Assembly (NCBI GenBank): GCA_021776025.1
Contig: JAJFGR010000007.1
Span: 124,001-188,000, forward strand
Direction: 5' to 3'
DNA: 64,000 bases
Source of the DNA: Alphaproteobacteria bacterium
GTDB taxonomy: Bacteria > Pseudomonadota > Alphaproteobacteria > Micavibrionales > Micavibrionaceae
Position numbers and translations under genes: made by a program. Below, one piece after another: positions 15,512-24,101 of the stretch (positions within the stretch are counted from its first letter, which is position 1; each line of letters starts with the position of its first letter). The notes beneath the pieces are model-generated. The model saw only the letters and a program-made list of their open reading frames with translations, searched no databases and was not told the DNA's origin.

Positions 15512-18500
15512 CTAGAACTTGTAACCGGCTTTCAAAAGACCTGAATGTGATGAGTAATCAGACTTGTATTCGCCGTCATAATTAGCCGTGAAGTTCCAGT
15601 TGTTTGTGCTGTAGTATGTAACACCAACACCACCATTGAATGTCGTCTGCGCAGGATCAAAGCCTTCTGTCTTAAAGGCTGAACCACCACCAACAAACGT
15701 ATTCGTAGATTCAACTTCATCACCGATTACATCGTGACGAACTCCGGCATGAATAGTTGGCTTCAATATAGAGCCATCAGCATTCTGGTTTTCCCAGCTT
15801 GCTTCTACGCCCACACCAAGTTCAAGAATGTTCAGAGTGTCATTGTCCACTGTAAGGTTTGCACCACCAGCACCAGTTTCAGTGTAATCATCTGCATCGT
15901 AGTGCACATAGTTAACATTCACAGAAGGCGTCAAAGTCATGCCATTCCCTGAATTGTATGAACGACCAGCTTCCAAACGAGTTGAGAACTGATCACTGTC
16001 ATAGTCGCCTGATGCATTCAAACCAGCAACACCACCAACATTGTGACGGGTTGTGTCAACATCACCGAAGCTATAAGCAAGCTGACCAGAAACATATGTA
16101 CGGTCATCAACATCATAGTCACCGTAAAGTGTTATCTGATAGCTATCCACTTCAGTAGATGTTGTGGTCGCGTTATCTGAATCTACATCAGTATCAGCAT
16201 AGGTTAGAGCAAGACCAACAACCATATCGTCATGTAAGCCGGCAGTATCAAGACCAACTGCAAGACCGTATGTATCGGCATCGTAACCGTCAATACCGTC
16301 ACGGTCATCTTGATCAGCTGTCGTACCAAACGCCTGACCCCAAGCGTGCAAACCGCTTGAAGAATTACCTGCAGACATCCCTGTTGAAGCATCACCGGAG
16401 CGAAGCGAAGCAAGGCGTGTGTTTGTAATGTTTGATGTTTGGTTCGATACGCCCATCGCCGCAACAACCGCACCACCATCAACAGTTGATGTGGTTGCTT
16501 CAAGAACCTCGTTAAAGGCATCCTGTGTTGGTGCAGAAGCCAGATTGCTGTTGATTGCAACAAGTTGAGTGTTTGTCGTTGCAGCCAAGGTGTCAAGAAC
16601 AGCGGCAACACCCGTAGTAGCAGAATTACTTGCCAACGAAGCAATAGTTGATTTGGTTACTGTCGTGGTAAGATCACCCGCACCATCAACGGCAAATGTT
16701 GTGCCAAATTGGATTGAGTTATCTGTACCTGTGAATGTAGAACCAGCTGCGAAGTCACCTAAAGTATAAGTACCGGCAACGGCTGTATTATCAAGGAAGT
16801 TAATCTTAACAACACCACCAGCAACAACAGTCGCAGCATCCGCTACGGTACCATTATCACCAGCTGTAACAGTGCCACTAGCATCAGCATCCTGCATATC
16901 GAAGCCCAACGTACCAGCGCCAGTATAACCAACTGTGGTCAAAGTAGACGCGACACCCAAGTTAGTCGTACCAGTGTTTGTGAAAGCACCGGCAAAGCTT
17001 GCAGCTGCATCAAATCTTGCAGTTGCGTTTGCAGAAACGGTCGCTGAGGCAAGTGTTGTACCACCGACGATACCGCCGAAGGTCACATTAGAGGTTGTTG
17101 TGCCGTTACCAACGGTCAGTATACCTTCACCGGCACCACCACCATCAAGTGTACCGGACACCGTTTGAGCTGATGTACCGAGGAATTGAAGCGTTGTAGC
17201 CGCATCGTCAACAACGATCGCATCTACATACAAGTTACCGGTTGTCGTCACAATCATGGCAGAACCGGTACCATCGACATTCAATGTCCCAAGAGCCTTG
17301 GCACTTGTACCGATGTTACCTGAAATAGCCGTTGTTGCAGCCGCATCAGCAATGTTAATAGTACCATTGCCATCAACATCAACAACCACGTTTGTCGTCA
17401 GGTTGTTACCGGCAGTCATAGACAATGCACCCGTACCGTTTAGTGTTGTTGTCGTTGCACCAACAGCGCCACCGGCTGTCAACGTCGCACCCGTTGCGAC
17501 ATCAATCGCATCTAGGCCGGCGATCGCACCTGTAACAGCACTGGTCGCGTCAACATCTAGTGTACCAGAAGCGCCTGTAACTGTACCTGTAATACCAGCA
17601 CCGCCTGTAATGTTCACTGTACCGGAAACGGTTACGGCACCTGTTAAAGCGGCACCAAGATCAAGTGTTGCGCCAGTATTAACGGTCACTGTCGTTGCAT
17701 CAATAGCGGCATTGGCATCAAGTTCAGTACCTGTACCGCTAACGGTCAAGGAATCAATGACGGTAGCACCACCACCAGCACCGATGATGCCTGATGTTAT
17801 AATTGTGTTTCCGCCGGAAACAACAACGTTGTCGGTATCACCCGCCGTACCATCAATAGTACCAGCAGCTGTGAAACCAGCTGTTGTGCCGTCCAGTGTC
17901 AATGTGTTGGTGTCTGTATTGAGACCATCACCCAAAGTAATGGCAGCAACGGTTGAACCGGCCGCAAGAGTTGCAGCAGAGTTAGCCGCTGTACCGGCAA
18001 CCAAAAGCGTGTCCCCAGCTGTTGTGCCGTTAAATGTAACACCATTGGCATTGTTTACGGTGATGTCACCATCACCCGCAACGACACCTGCAACAGTTTG
18101 TGCTGCAGTACCGCTCAACACCAACTTAGCGTTTTCAGAAGCACCGCCACCATCTGTAAGCGTAATAGCACCTGTGTTGGTCGCACCGTTCAGAGTCAAA
18201 GTAGACAAAGCCAAGGCGTTTGCGCCACCAGTCACTATTATACCGCCCGTAAAGGCTGAATTACCTGTAACTGTTAAAGCCGCAGTCGAAGCCCCAGCAA
18301 AAGCACCTGCCGTCACAGTAGCCGTCGTCCCGACAGTTAAGGCACCCCCAACAGTCAAGGCAGATGTGTTCGCCTGTGTATTACCGTCACTTAAAACGCT
18401 CAACGTTGTGCCCGTTGTCAAGGCGCCAGTCACTGTCGCCGCCAAATCACCAGCGGCTAAGTCAGCACCAGTTACAGCAAAAGAACCATCAATAACAGCA

Positions 18501-18859
18501 GACCCAAACGTCGCTGTTGAGTTCGCATCAGCAGTCGCATCACCTGTGTAAACAACAGAAGCAACACCAACGCCACTATCAGTAACAGCGCCAAGTACAA
18601 AAGCGTTGGCACCAGTACCATCAGTAAAACCTGCCGTGTTAATAACGGTCAGCGTTGTCCCTGCTGCTGTAACATCAACATTATCACTTGCTGCAGCGTT
18701 TGTTACATCCGTTGTCGGTGTAGAGTTTGCACCACCAGCGCTACCCCAACTTCCGTTTGCGCCCAAAGTAAGGTCGGCAGCTTGTGCCTGAGTGGAAAAA
18801 GCACCAACAGCAACAATTGCCGTTCCGATGAGTAGTGATTTTTTGATAGTCGATTTCAT
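15512..18859 (-). CDS. Autotransporter (type Va secretion) with beta-helix-like passenger
   Basis: 1115 residues. A signal peptide (1-27, ending QAQA) is followed by a long Ala/Thr/Gly/Val/Asn-rich passenger (about 28-840) with recurring units such as GTAAQTVAG and GTSAQTVSG followed by glycine-rich turns, typical of stacked beta-solenoid repeats. A C-terminal barrel of about 265 residues begins near GLHAWGQAFG and ends in aromatic Phe (LLKAGYKF), the outer-membrane assembly signal. I saw no cysteine. No catalytic triad was recognised, so an adhesin or surface-layer role is more likely than an enzyme, though this is inference. The repeats recall rickettsial Sca/OmpB passengers in style. AAAGGGG precedes the ATG. 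A terminator follows the gene. Confidence 0.93.
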   Translation of the reverse strand: MKSTIKKSLLIGTAIVAVGAFSTQAQAADLTLGANGSWGSAGGANSTPTTDVTNAAASDNVDVTAAGTTLTVINTAGFTDGTGANAFVLGAVTDSGVGVASVVYTGDATADANSTATFGSAVIDGSFAVTGADLAAGDLAATVTGALTTGTTLSVLSDGNTQANTSALTVGGALTVGTTATVTAGAFAGASTAALTVTGNSAFTGGIIVTGGANALALSTLTLNGATNTGAITLTDGGGASENAKLVLSGTAAQTVAGVVAGDGDITVNNANGVTFNGTTAGDTLLVAGTAANSAATLAAGSTVAAITLGDGLNTDTNTLTLDGTTAGFTAAGTIDGTAGDTDNVVVSGGNTIITSGIIGAGGGATVIDSLTVSGTGTELDANAAIDATTVTVNTGATLDLGAALTGAVTVSGTVNITGGAGITGTVTGASGTLDVDATSAVTGAIAGLDAIDVATGATLTAGGAVGATTTTLNGTGALSMTAGNNLTTNVVVDVDGNGTINIADAAATTAISGNIGTSAKALGTLNVDGTGSAMIVTTTGNLYVDAIVVDDAATTLQFLGTSAQTVSGTLDGGGAGEGILTVGNGTTTSNVTFGGIVGGTTLASATVSANATARFDAAASFAGAFTNTGTTNLGVASTLTTVGYTGAGTLGFDMQDADASGTVTAGDNGTVADAATVVAGGVVKINFLDNTAVAGTYTLGDFAAGSTFTGTDNSIQFGTTFAVDGAGDLTTTVTKSTIASLASNSATTGVAAVLDTLAATTNTQLVAINSNLASAPTQDAFNEVLEATTSTVDGGAVVAAMGVSNQTSNITNTRLASLRSGDASTGMSAGNSSSGLHAWGQAFGTTADQDDRDGIDGYDADTYGLAVGLDTAGLHDDMVVGLALTYADTDVDSDNATTTSTEVDSYQITLYGDYDVDDRTYVSGQLAYSFGDVDTTRHNVGGVAGLNASGDYDSDQFSTRLEAGRSYNSGNGMTLTPSVNVNYVHYDADDYTETGAGGANLTVDNDTLNILELGVGVEASWENQNADGSILKPTIHAGVRHDVIGDEVESTNTFVGGGSAFKTEGFDPAQTTFNGGVGVTYYSTNNWNFTANYDGEYKSDYSSHSGLLKAGYKF

Positions 18860-19177
18860 ACTGAATACCCCTTTATGATGATTTGTATGATTGAAATTAA
18901 AGAAACTCTGAAAAACTAAGCCTTGTTTATCGAAAAATTCGTGGACCTACACCGCGTAGAGCTTTGAACCCCCATTTAAAACACCTTTGTGCACGTGCAA
19001 AAACTAGATGTGAAAACACGACACTCTGATTTTATAACAAAAACAATAGAGGGGCTCAATATCTTTTGTGTGTGTTTTATGCATTAAAAGTCCAGCCTGT
19101 TGCTAAAATACAACAGGTTAGACTTTTTGAATGTCCGAATTCTTGAAGACTCTATATAATTAGGACTTTGCGGAAAC
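18860..19177. other. Intergenic region before the autotransporter gene
   Basis: 318 bp with no recognisable gene. It holds the promoter and leader of the autotransporter (AAAGGGG ribosome-binding site next to its ATG) and a hairpin at 19086-19127 marking the end of the IalB-family transcript. The part from about 18930 to 19070 shows no motif I can name. Confidence 0.5.
19086..19127. terminator. Terminator hairpin after the IalB-family gene
   Basis: AAAAGTCcAGCCTGTTG and CAACAGGTTAGACTTTTT form a stem of about 17 bp with two G-U type positions. A and T runs on the two flanks make it usable on either strand. It lies 51 bp downstream of the IalB-family stop. Confidence 0.75.
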
Positions 19178-19744
19178 TTATTTCTGAATCGATTCTAAGG
19201 TCATAGCGAAGCCCTGAAGTGGAAGCTGTATCTTCATAGTCTGGCCCTGAGCGTCTGCAAAGCTAATATAAAGATTCTGACCTGCTGACATTTTAGAAAC
19301 AAGTTCTGGCTTTAGCGCGAATCGGGAAATACAACCTGCTGGAAGGCAAGTTTCGATGGTGAATTGCTCGGCCTGCTCTTCTTCATCAATCTGCATTATT
19401 CCGCCCGCATTCACTTGTATGCCAAGCGGCAAGAGCAGGGCTGCGTTTGCCACAGCAGGGCTACCCCTATAGCCAACAGCAAATTCAAGAAATTTCTGTT
19501 TGGTCTCTGTAACGGACAGTATCTGGAATGCTTCGCAATAAGGCTTCTGGTTTTCTGCTCCTTCTTGTGGCGCGTCACAGCGTTTGGACCATGAGCTATC
19601 CGTGTTTTTAGAAATTGTTTGTGGTGTGGTTGCGCCGGTGGGCTGAGATGAAGCGCTGCGTGATTTGCTATAGGTAACAGCCATCAGGCCAACCACTGCA
19701 AAAAAGGCCAAAACTAAAACAATCCGCATTTTACTAGTCATCAC
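19178..19744 (-). CDS. Invasion-associated locus B (IalB) family protein
   Basis: 188 residues. An N-terminal membrane or signal segment (about 7-25) is followed by a serine-rich linker and the IalB-type domain (about 50-185). The domain contains the paired-cysteine blocks WSKRCDAP...YCEAFQ and ETCLPAGCISRF, and G-F-A-x-x at the C-terminus. The family is common in Alphaproteobacteria, secreted or periplasmic, and of uncertain biochemical role; in Bartonella it is linked to erythrocyte entry. Nothing here points to pathogenicity, since free-living relatives also carry it. It is transcribed in the same direction as the autotransporter but separated by a terminator. Confidence 0.88.
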   Translation of the reverse strand: MMTSKMRIVLVLAFFAVVGLMAVTYSKSRSASSQPTGATTPQTISKNTDSSWSKRCDAPQEGAENQKPYCEAFQILSVTETKQKFLEFAVGYRGSPAVANAALLLPLGIQVNAGGIMQIDEEEQAEQFTIETCLPAGCISRFALKPELVSKMSAGQNLYISFADAQGQTMKIQLPLQGFAMTLESIQK

Positions 19745-20023
19745 TCAATATTCCTTTTGGGGCTATCTTAGATAATTAGCCCATATAATGTTTAGCTTAG
19801 TTATCGTGACTCTTTTAATTGAGCTTTGGAATTAGAATTATTAAAACTCAATTGACACTCCGGCAAAATAGCTCAAAATATTTGTCAGGAATACCTCTAA
19901 ATTTGTGCATATGCCTTTTGGAATGAATTTAAGTGTCCATAGGCCTAATTGCTATTCAGCAAAAAGCTTTTCATTGTTATGGCATCCTTCGCCATCAGCA
20001 TATGGGGGGCAGCACATAAACAC

Positions 20024-20848
20024 TTAGCTATTTTTACAAGCTGGAACTCGGCGCAAAAGCGACGGCCAAAGCCGCGCCCAGCCCTCATCATGTGCTGCGC
20101 CCGCAATGATGGCCGAATCCATGCAATCTTTGCGCTGCGCTGCCACTATATAGCTTTGAGCAACAGAAGGAGGTACAACCTCATCCTGTTCACCGATGAA
20201 GTGATATTGTGGAATGTGGTTGGCCGCCTGTGCTTCATCCTTTGCATTCAAGGACGCGGGTATTTGAGACACTCCATGGATTTTATGAAGCAAAGCATGA
20301 TCCAAATTTCCCGCGACTGTCCGCAAGCTGACAATATCATTTCGGCGCGCCGCCAGCAGCGCCGCAATATTGGCCCCGCCGGAAAAACCAATGAGATGAA
20401 ACGACGCGGCATTATGTCTTTTCTTTATATCGTTCAGTGCTGTGTCAAAGGATTCAATTACCTCGGGTGCGAAACGATGTGACGTCCAGTGTTTTTGTGG
20501 ACATGGTTTTTCGCTCACAAGTTTTGAATATTGGCACGGGCGTGCCAGATACACTACGTTAGGGGCGGGGTCCTGCATTGCCAATTTTAACGCTACCGGG
20601 TTTTTAGGGGTGGGGTCTAAAGAGGGCGTGTTTCGCCCAACCCATGCCAGACCATCCCCTTCGATATAAATATGAATCTCATGACCGGGGGAGCGCACGC
20701 GCTCGTGGCTTGTCAACATAAAGGGGGAGGTTGCAATTCCCCTTGCTGTAAAGCCTGCAGAGTATGCCATGTTAAGAGCATTTTCTTCTCTCGAAACCGT
20801 AGAACACGTGGTTAAAAACAGTAATAAAAGCAGACAGATTTTTTTCAT
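20024..20848 (-). CDS. Alpha/beta-hydrolase lipoprotein
   Basis: 274 residues. A short lipoprotein-like signal has its Cys within LLFLTTCSTVS. The alpha/beta-hydrolase elements are in order: nucleophile elbow GFSGG (Ser), acid Asp in FIGEQDEVVPP and His in AGAAHDEGW near the end. The core resembles serine esterases or peptidases of the periplasm; the substrate is unknown. An HIYIEGDG segment near residue 60 matches a conserved motif of alphaproteobacterial alpha/beta-hydrolase lipoproteins. The ATG at 20848 is preferred over the GTG 6 nt upstream. No operon partners. Confidence 0.83.
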   Translation of the reverse strand: MKKICLLLLLFLTTCSTVSREENALNMAYSAGFTARGIATSPFMLTSHERVRSPGHEIHIYIEGDGLAWVGRNTPSLDPTPKNPVALKLAMQDPAPNVVYLARPCQYSKLVSEKPCPQKHWTSHRFAPEVIESFDTALNDIKKRHNAASFHLIGFSGGANIAALLAARRNDIVSLRTVAGNLDHALLHKIHGVSQIPASLNAKDEAQAANHIPQYHFIGEQDEVVPPSVAQSYIVAAQRKDCMDSAIIAGAAHDEGWARLWPSLLRRVPACKNS

Positions 20849-20978
20849 GAACACAGTGTAGCGCGGCTTGTCGCTATAGAAAAGTTAAAGAGCGATTGTT
20901 GTGATTATAAATTCTGTATTTTATCTACAATCGTGAGCGCTGAAAATTCAATCAAGAGGATAGCCAAGTATCATCAAT

Positions 20979-21527
20979 TTAAAAATCTGTTGCAAACATG
21001 TGTTCTTTGCAAATTTTTTGCGTGTCGCTTTTTGAAAGCGGTTCATCGAGAAGACCGCAATAAAATTTGCCGTTATCAAGAGATTGGTTGTAGCAACATG
21101 ATTTACACTGCCCAAATCCCCTAAGGTCACTTTTTGTTTGCCAACCGTGCAGAAGAGCCTTGAGTGTTTCAATCGTCAAATCGTTTTGCGGAAGGGCCGG
21201 TAAGGTATCTTTACTTATATCTTTTAGGCAAGCCTTCCCTTTTGCTGTGAGGTAGAGCCTCGTAACACGGCCATCATTTGGGCATGGCTTACGCTCAATG
21301 TGCCGTGCCTGTTCAATGAACTTTAAACTTTGAGAAATGCTCCCTTTCGTTTGCCCGAGGTAGTCGCTCAAGTCCTTTGCAGTGTTTGAATGTTTGTTAC
21401 AAATGGACAGATAATGAAGAATTTCAAGGTGAACGAGCTGCACGTCGGCTGCGCTCGCTGCTTTTCTCATTTGGCTTTTATGCAGTGAAGCCAAGCGTTC
21501 CAGCCATATAGATACATCATTGCTCAT
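20979..21527 (-). CDS. MarR-family regulator with C-terminal cysteine cluster
   Basis: 182 residues. Residues 20-125 form a MarR winged-helix domain with the recognition-helix block KDLSDYLGQTKGSISQSL and the wing RKPCPNDGRVTRLYLT. A tail of about 45 residues carries five cysteines and a histidine (Cys141, 144, 145, 157, 173 and His176 in CKSCC, FYCGL and KICKEH), likely binding zinc or an iron-sulfur cluster. Divergently placed 120 bp away is an AhpD-like gene; inverted repeats in between are candidate operators. Redox or oxidant sensing is plausible but inferred. The start at 21527 is chosen over 21545 by family alignment. Confidence 0.88.
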   Translation of the reverse strand: MSNDVSIWLERLASLHKSQMRKAASAADVQLVHLEILHYLSICNKHSNTAKDLSDYLGQTKGSISQSLKFIEQARHIERKPCPNDGRVTRLYLTAKGKACLKDISKDTLPALPQNDLTIETLKALLHGWQTKSDLRGFGQCKSCCYNQSLDNGKFYCGLLDEPLSKSDTQKICKEHMFATDF

Positions 21528-21541
21528 TTCTCTATAGTATC

Positions 21542-21611
21542 GCATCTAAACTAACTTGACAAGACTTAGATATGTGTTATATGATGAATATAGTTTCGAT
21601 GCTAAACTATA
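21542..21611 (+). promoter_or_regulatory. Promoter and inverted-repeat operator between marR-type and AhpD-like genes
   Basis: TTGACA (21556-21561) and TATGAT (21580-21585), 18 bp apart, form a good sigma-70-type promoter reading towards the AhpD-like gene. The palindrome TATAGTTT-N7-AAACTATA (21589-21611) starts just after the -10 box. GCATCTAAACTA at 21543-21554 repeats its half-site in inverted orientation before the -35 box. Paired sites around a promoter suit a MarR-type repressor acting on this operon and its own gene. Confidence 0.65.
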
Positions 21612-21646
21612 TAAGTAAATATTAACTCATGAAAAAGGAGACAATA

Positions 21647-22192
21647 ATGTCTAATTTACCTCTTCAAAATCCTGAAAACACATCAGGTGACCACAAAGAA
21701 TTGTTCGACCAAATCAATGGCGCATTTGGTGTTATTCCCAACATGTTTAAGGCCATTGGCAATTCATCTGCTGCTTTAGAGAGCATGTGGACATCATTCG
21801 GCGCACTTGGCAAAGGTACGCTTGGTGCAAAGTTGGGTGAGCAGATCGCTGTATTGGTAGCCGATATTAATCGCTGTGAATACTGCTTGGCTGCACACAC
21901 CATGCTTGGCCAAAATGCCGGTGTGAGTGAGCAGGAAATGGCTTCTGCGCAAGCGGGTCAATCTTCAGATCCAAAAACACAGGCGGCTTTGGATTTCTCG
22001 GCGAAATTGGTTAATAACCGCGCCAATATTTCTAAAGCAGATGTTGATGCTGTTCGTGATGCTGGTTTTAGCGACGGAGAGATTGCTGAAATTTTAGCAC
22101 ATGTTGCTCTGAACATTTTCACCAACTATACCAATGTTGCCTTTGGTGTTGAAGTGGATTTTCCAAAGGTTAATCTGCGTCAGGCTGCTTAA
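21647..22192 (+). CDS. Carboxymuconolactone-decarboxylase/AhpD-family protein
   Basis: 181 residues. The AhpD-like redox motif CEYCLAAH (Cys77, Cys80, His84) is present with the surrounding helices of the peroxidase-related branch of the CMD family. Members reduce peroxides using a CxxC pair or, in the lactone branch, decarboxylate; the CxxCxxxH pattern favours a redox role. The start at 21647 is set by AAGGAG 7 nt upstream; an in-frame ATG at 21629 precedes that site. It is expressed divergently from the Cys-rich MarR regulator and followed by a DUF2024 gene after 59 bp with a hairpin between. Confidence 0.93.
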   Translation: MSNLPLQNPENTSGDHKELFDQINGAFGVIPNMFKAIGNSSAALESMWTSFGALGKGTLGAKLGEQIAVLVADINRCEYCLAAHTMLGQNAGVSEQEMASAQAGQSSDPKTQAALDFSAKLVNNRANISKADVDAVRDAGFSDGEIAEILAHVALNIFTNYTNVAFGVEVDFPKVNLRQAA

Positions 22193-22205
22193 TATTAATC
22201 TAAAG

Positions 22206-22229
22206 GGTGGGTGTTTCTATGCACCCACC
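22206..22229 (+). other. Intergenic hairpin between AhpD-like and DUF2024 genes
   Basis: GGTGGGTG (22206-22213) and CACCCACC (22222-22229) form a perfect 8-bp stem over an 8-nt loop. No T-run follows, so it is more likely an mRNA-processing or attenuation element than a terminator. The ribosome-binding site of the next gene (GGGAGG, 22241-22246) starts 11 bp later. Confidence 0.55.
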
Positions 22230-22251
22230 TTATCTATCCAGGGAGGCAGAG

Positions 22252-22524
22252 ATGCAAATAGATGTTTATGATTCATACGCTCGATCAAAAAACGGAGATG
22301 TCATACATTTTGATGTGTTTGTTGAACGCGGTATATCAAAAGACAAAGCCTTTGAATATGGGCGCTTTTGGTTGACGAAAATTGGCGAGAATTCGGACGG
22401 ATTGGATCAATCACGATGCAATTACTGCCATTCCGAACAAGCCAATAAACATGTGCAGGAAGCTATCCAAAAAAATGGTTATTACATTCTCCAATTGGAA
22501 GGGTGTCCGAACCCGGTTACTTAA
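22252..22524 (+). CDS. DUF2024 family protein
   Basis: 90 residues. The opening MQIDVYDSYARSKNGDVIHFDVF and the later CNYCHSEQA block with the GYYILQLEGCP end match the pattern of DUF2024 proteins. Their function is unknown; the CxxCH motif may bind metal or act in redox chemistry. The start at 22252 follows GGGAGG; an upstream ATG at 22207 lies inside the hairpin. It is probably co-transcribed with the AhpD-like gene and controlled by the MarR regulator upstream. This neighbour pair could reflect a shared oxidant or thiol response (inference). Confidence 0.85.
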   Translation: MQIDVYDSYARSKNGDVIHFDVFVERGISKDKAFEYGRFWLTKIGENSDGLDQSRCNYCHSEQANKHVQEAIQKNGYYILQLEGCPNPVT

Positions 22525-22634
22525 AACGAAAAGAAAGATTTAGAAGCTACAACATAAAATTGGGGCCGGCTGTTCAAGTCTGCTTAGACCTTGTTATGAT
22601 GCTGATGCTTGCCCTCTAATAATATGAGTAGGGT

Positions 22635-23789
22635 TTAGAAATTATCTTTGAGAATGCAACTCTCGTTGATTTCATGAATGTTTTTTACGCCGGACAATGC
22701 CATGGTGACCTTTAATTCATTTTTTATGGTTTCTAAAACATTTTCCACGCCGCATTGACCACGAGCAGCCAAAGCATAAGCCCAAGCGCGACCGAGAAAA
22801 ACCCCGTTAGCGCCACATGCGAGCATTTTATAAACGTCTAACCCACTGCGAACGCCGCCATCTGCAAATATAGTCATTTTGTCTCCAAACTGACTTGCAA
22901 TCTCTTTGAGGGAATCTGTTGCACTGGGCACGCCATCTAATTGTCGCCCTCCATGATTAGATACAACGATCCCGTCGGCGCCAAATTTATTTGCCTCGGA
23001 GGCATCCTCAGGATCTAAAATACCTTTTATCAGTATTTTTCCATCCCAGTTTTCTCTAATGAAGTCTAAATCTTTCCACGTTATGCTTGCGTCGAAGTTA
23101 TCACTCATCCAACGTAAAAAATCTTCTAACCCTGTTTTACCTTTTAAAACGGGGGCCACATTGCCCAAATGGTGCGGTTGTCCCATAATGCCAACATCCC
23201 AAGCCCATTTTGGTTTTCCTGTGGCTTGCAACAAACGCCTGAGTTGCCCGCATGTTCCCGGAGCGCCCGTCAAGCCGGAATGATAATCGCGATAGCGCAA
23301 ACCTGGGACAGCCATATCAACAGTTAAAACCAAAACATCAATTCCTAGCTCTCTTATGTGTTGCAATAAATCCTTCATGAATGTGCGATCACGAATAATG
23401 TAAAGTTGAAACCAAGGGGGCACTTGAATAGATTCTGAAACTTCTTTAGCTGGGCACACACCTACGGTAGATAAACAAAAGGGGATGTTTTTATTTTCGG
23501 CAGCCCGGGCTGCATGGACTTCTCCACGGCGGGCAAACATGCCTGCAAGAGCTACTGGTCCCAATACAGTAGGCATGGAGTATTCTTTGCCTAAAAAATT
23601 TGCTGTGAGGTCAATTTCGGAAACGTCCTGTTTTAAAACCCTCTGCCTCAAAGAAATCTCACTAAGCGCATGTAAATTTTTTGCGAGAGTAATTTCGTTG
23701 CATGATCCTCCGTCTATATATTCGAATAAGAATTTCGGAAGATTTTTACGGGCAAGCTGACGATAGTCAGAAACAGTGAAAGGTTTCAT
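22635..23789 (-). CDS. FMN-dependent alpha-hydroxy-acid dehydrogenase (L-lactate dehydrogenase type)
   Basis: 384 residues with the full TIM-barrel pattern of the family: LPKFLFEYIDGG near the start, WFQLYIIRDR, LTVDMAVPG, LIKGILDPEDA, SNHGGRQLDG (catalytic His and adjacent Arg) and ADGGVRSGLDVYKMLACGA for FMN phosphate binding. It should oxidise an (S)-2-hydroxy acid, most probably L-lactate to pyruvate, passing electrons to quinone. The start at 23789 (MKPFTV) has AAGGCT upstream. It is convergent with the DUF2024 gene, 110 bp apart, and shows no lactate permease or regulator nearby. Glycolate or mandelate are alternative substrates. Confidence 0.92.
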   Translation of the reverse strand: MKPFTVSDYRQLARKNLPKFLFEYIDGGSCNEITLAKNLHALSEISLRQRVLKQDVSEIDLTANFLGKEYSMPTVLGPVALAGMFARRGEVHAARAAENKNIPFCLSTVGVCPAKEVSESIQVPPWFQLYIIRDRTFMKDLLQHIRELGIDVLVLTVDMAVPGLRYRDYHSGLTGAPGTCGQLRRLLQATGKPKWAWDVGIMGQPHHLGNVAPVLKGKTGLEDFLRWMSDNFDASITWKDLDFIRENWDGKILIKGILDPEDASEANKFGADGIVVSNHGGRQLDGVPSATDSLKEIASQFGDKMTIFADGGVRSGLDVYKMLACGANGVFLGRAWAYALAARGQCGVENVLETIKNELKVTMALSGVKNIHEINESCILKDNF

Positions 23790-24101
23790 GAATAGCCTTT
23801 TTACAATGAATAAGCGCAATGATTATATTATGGATTCGAGAGATGAATATCTAGGATTTAAGTTCCCGGTTCCATAGTCCACAGAGCTTATTCTTCAATG
23901 GAAAGTCATGTTTTCTATATTTTCAACATCCTATAAATTGGTTGCCGCAATAGCTTGGCCGGTAGAGCAGTTGATCTGTAATTATCAGCTCCTAGGTTCG
24001 ACTCTTGGTGCCTCTACCATCAATCTAAAAATCTGTTGTCCGTATGGACGTGCCATCTTTCTTGCTGATATTGCAGAAGAACCCTTTAGAAAACTTGACA
24101 G
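23790..24101. other. Intergenic stretch between the hydroxy-acid dehydrogenase and chemoreceptor genes
   Basis: 312 bp with no protein gene recognised. It contains the promoter region of the dehydrogenase, the tRNA-like sequence at 23944-24019 and the end of the chemoreceptor transcript. Confidence 0.5.
23944..24019 (+). pseudogene. Degenerate tRNA-like sequence (tRNA-Thr UGU pattern)
   Basis: This 76-nt stretch aligns position for position with a canonical tRNA. It has TA then D-arm GCTT/GAGC with GGCCGGTA, an anticodon arm with loop TCTGTAA (anticodon TGT), a 5-nt variable loop, T-arm CTAGG-TTCGACT-CTTGG and an encoded CCA end. The acceptor stem does not pair (GCCGCAA against TGCCTCT, only about three of seven pairs possible), position 33 is C instead of U, and one anticodon-stem pair is U-U. 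It is therefore probably a decayed or chimeric tRNA gene. Alternatively, an attachment-site-like event may have replaced one end. Confidence 0.5.

Noticed and set aside
17256-18551. A 431-codon open frame on the plus strand opposite the autotransporter
   Set aside because: It consists of a low-complexity Val/Ala/Pro mirror of the Ala/Thr-rich passenger codons, has no domain or signal, and overlaps a clear gene.
19949-20482. 177-codon plus-strand frame opposite the alpha/beta-hydrolase gene
   Set aside because: No start context or domain; the lipoprotein hydrolase on the minus strand explains the region.
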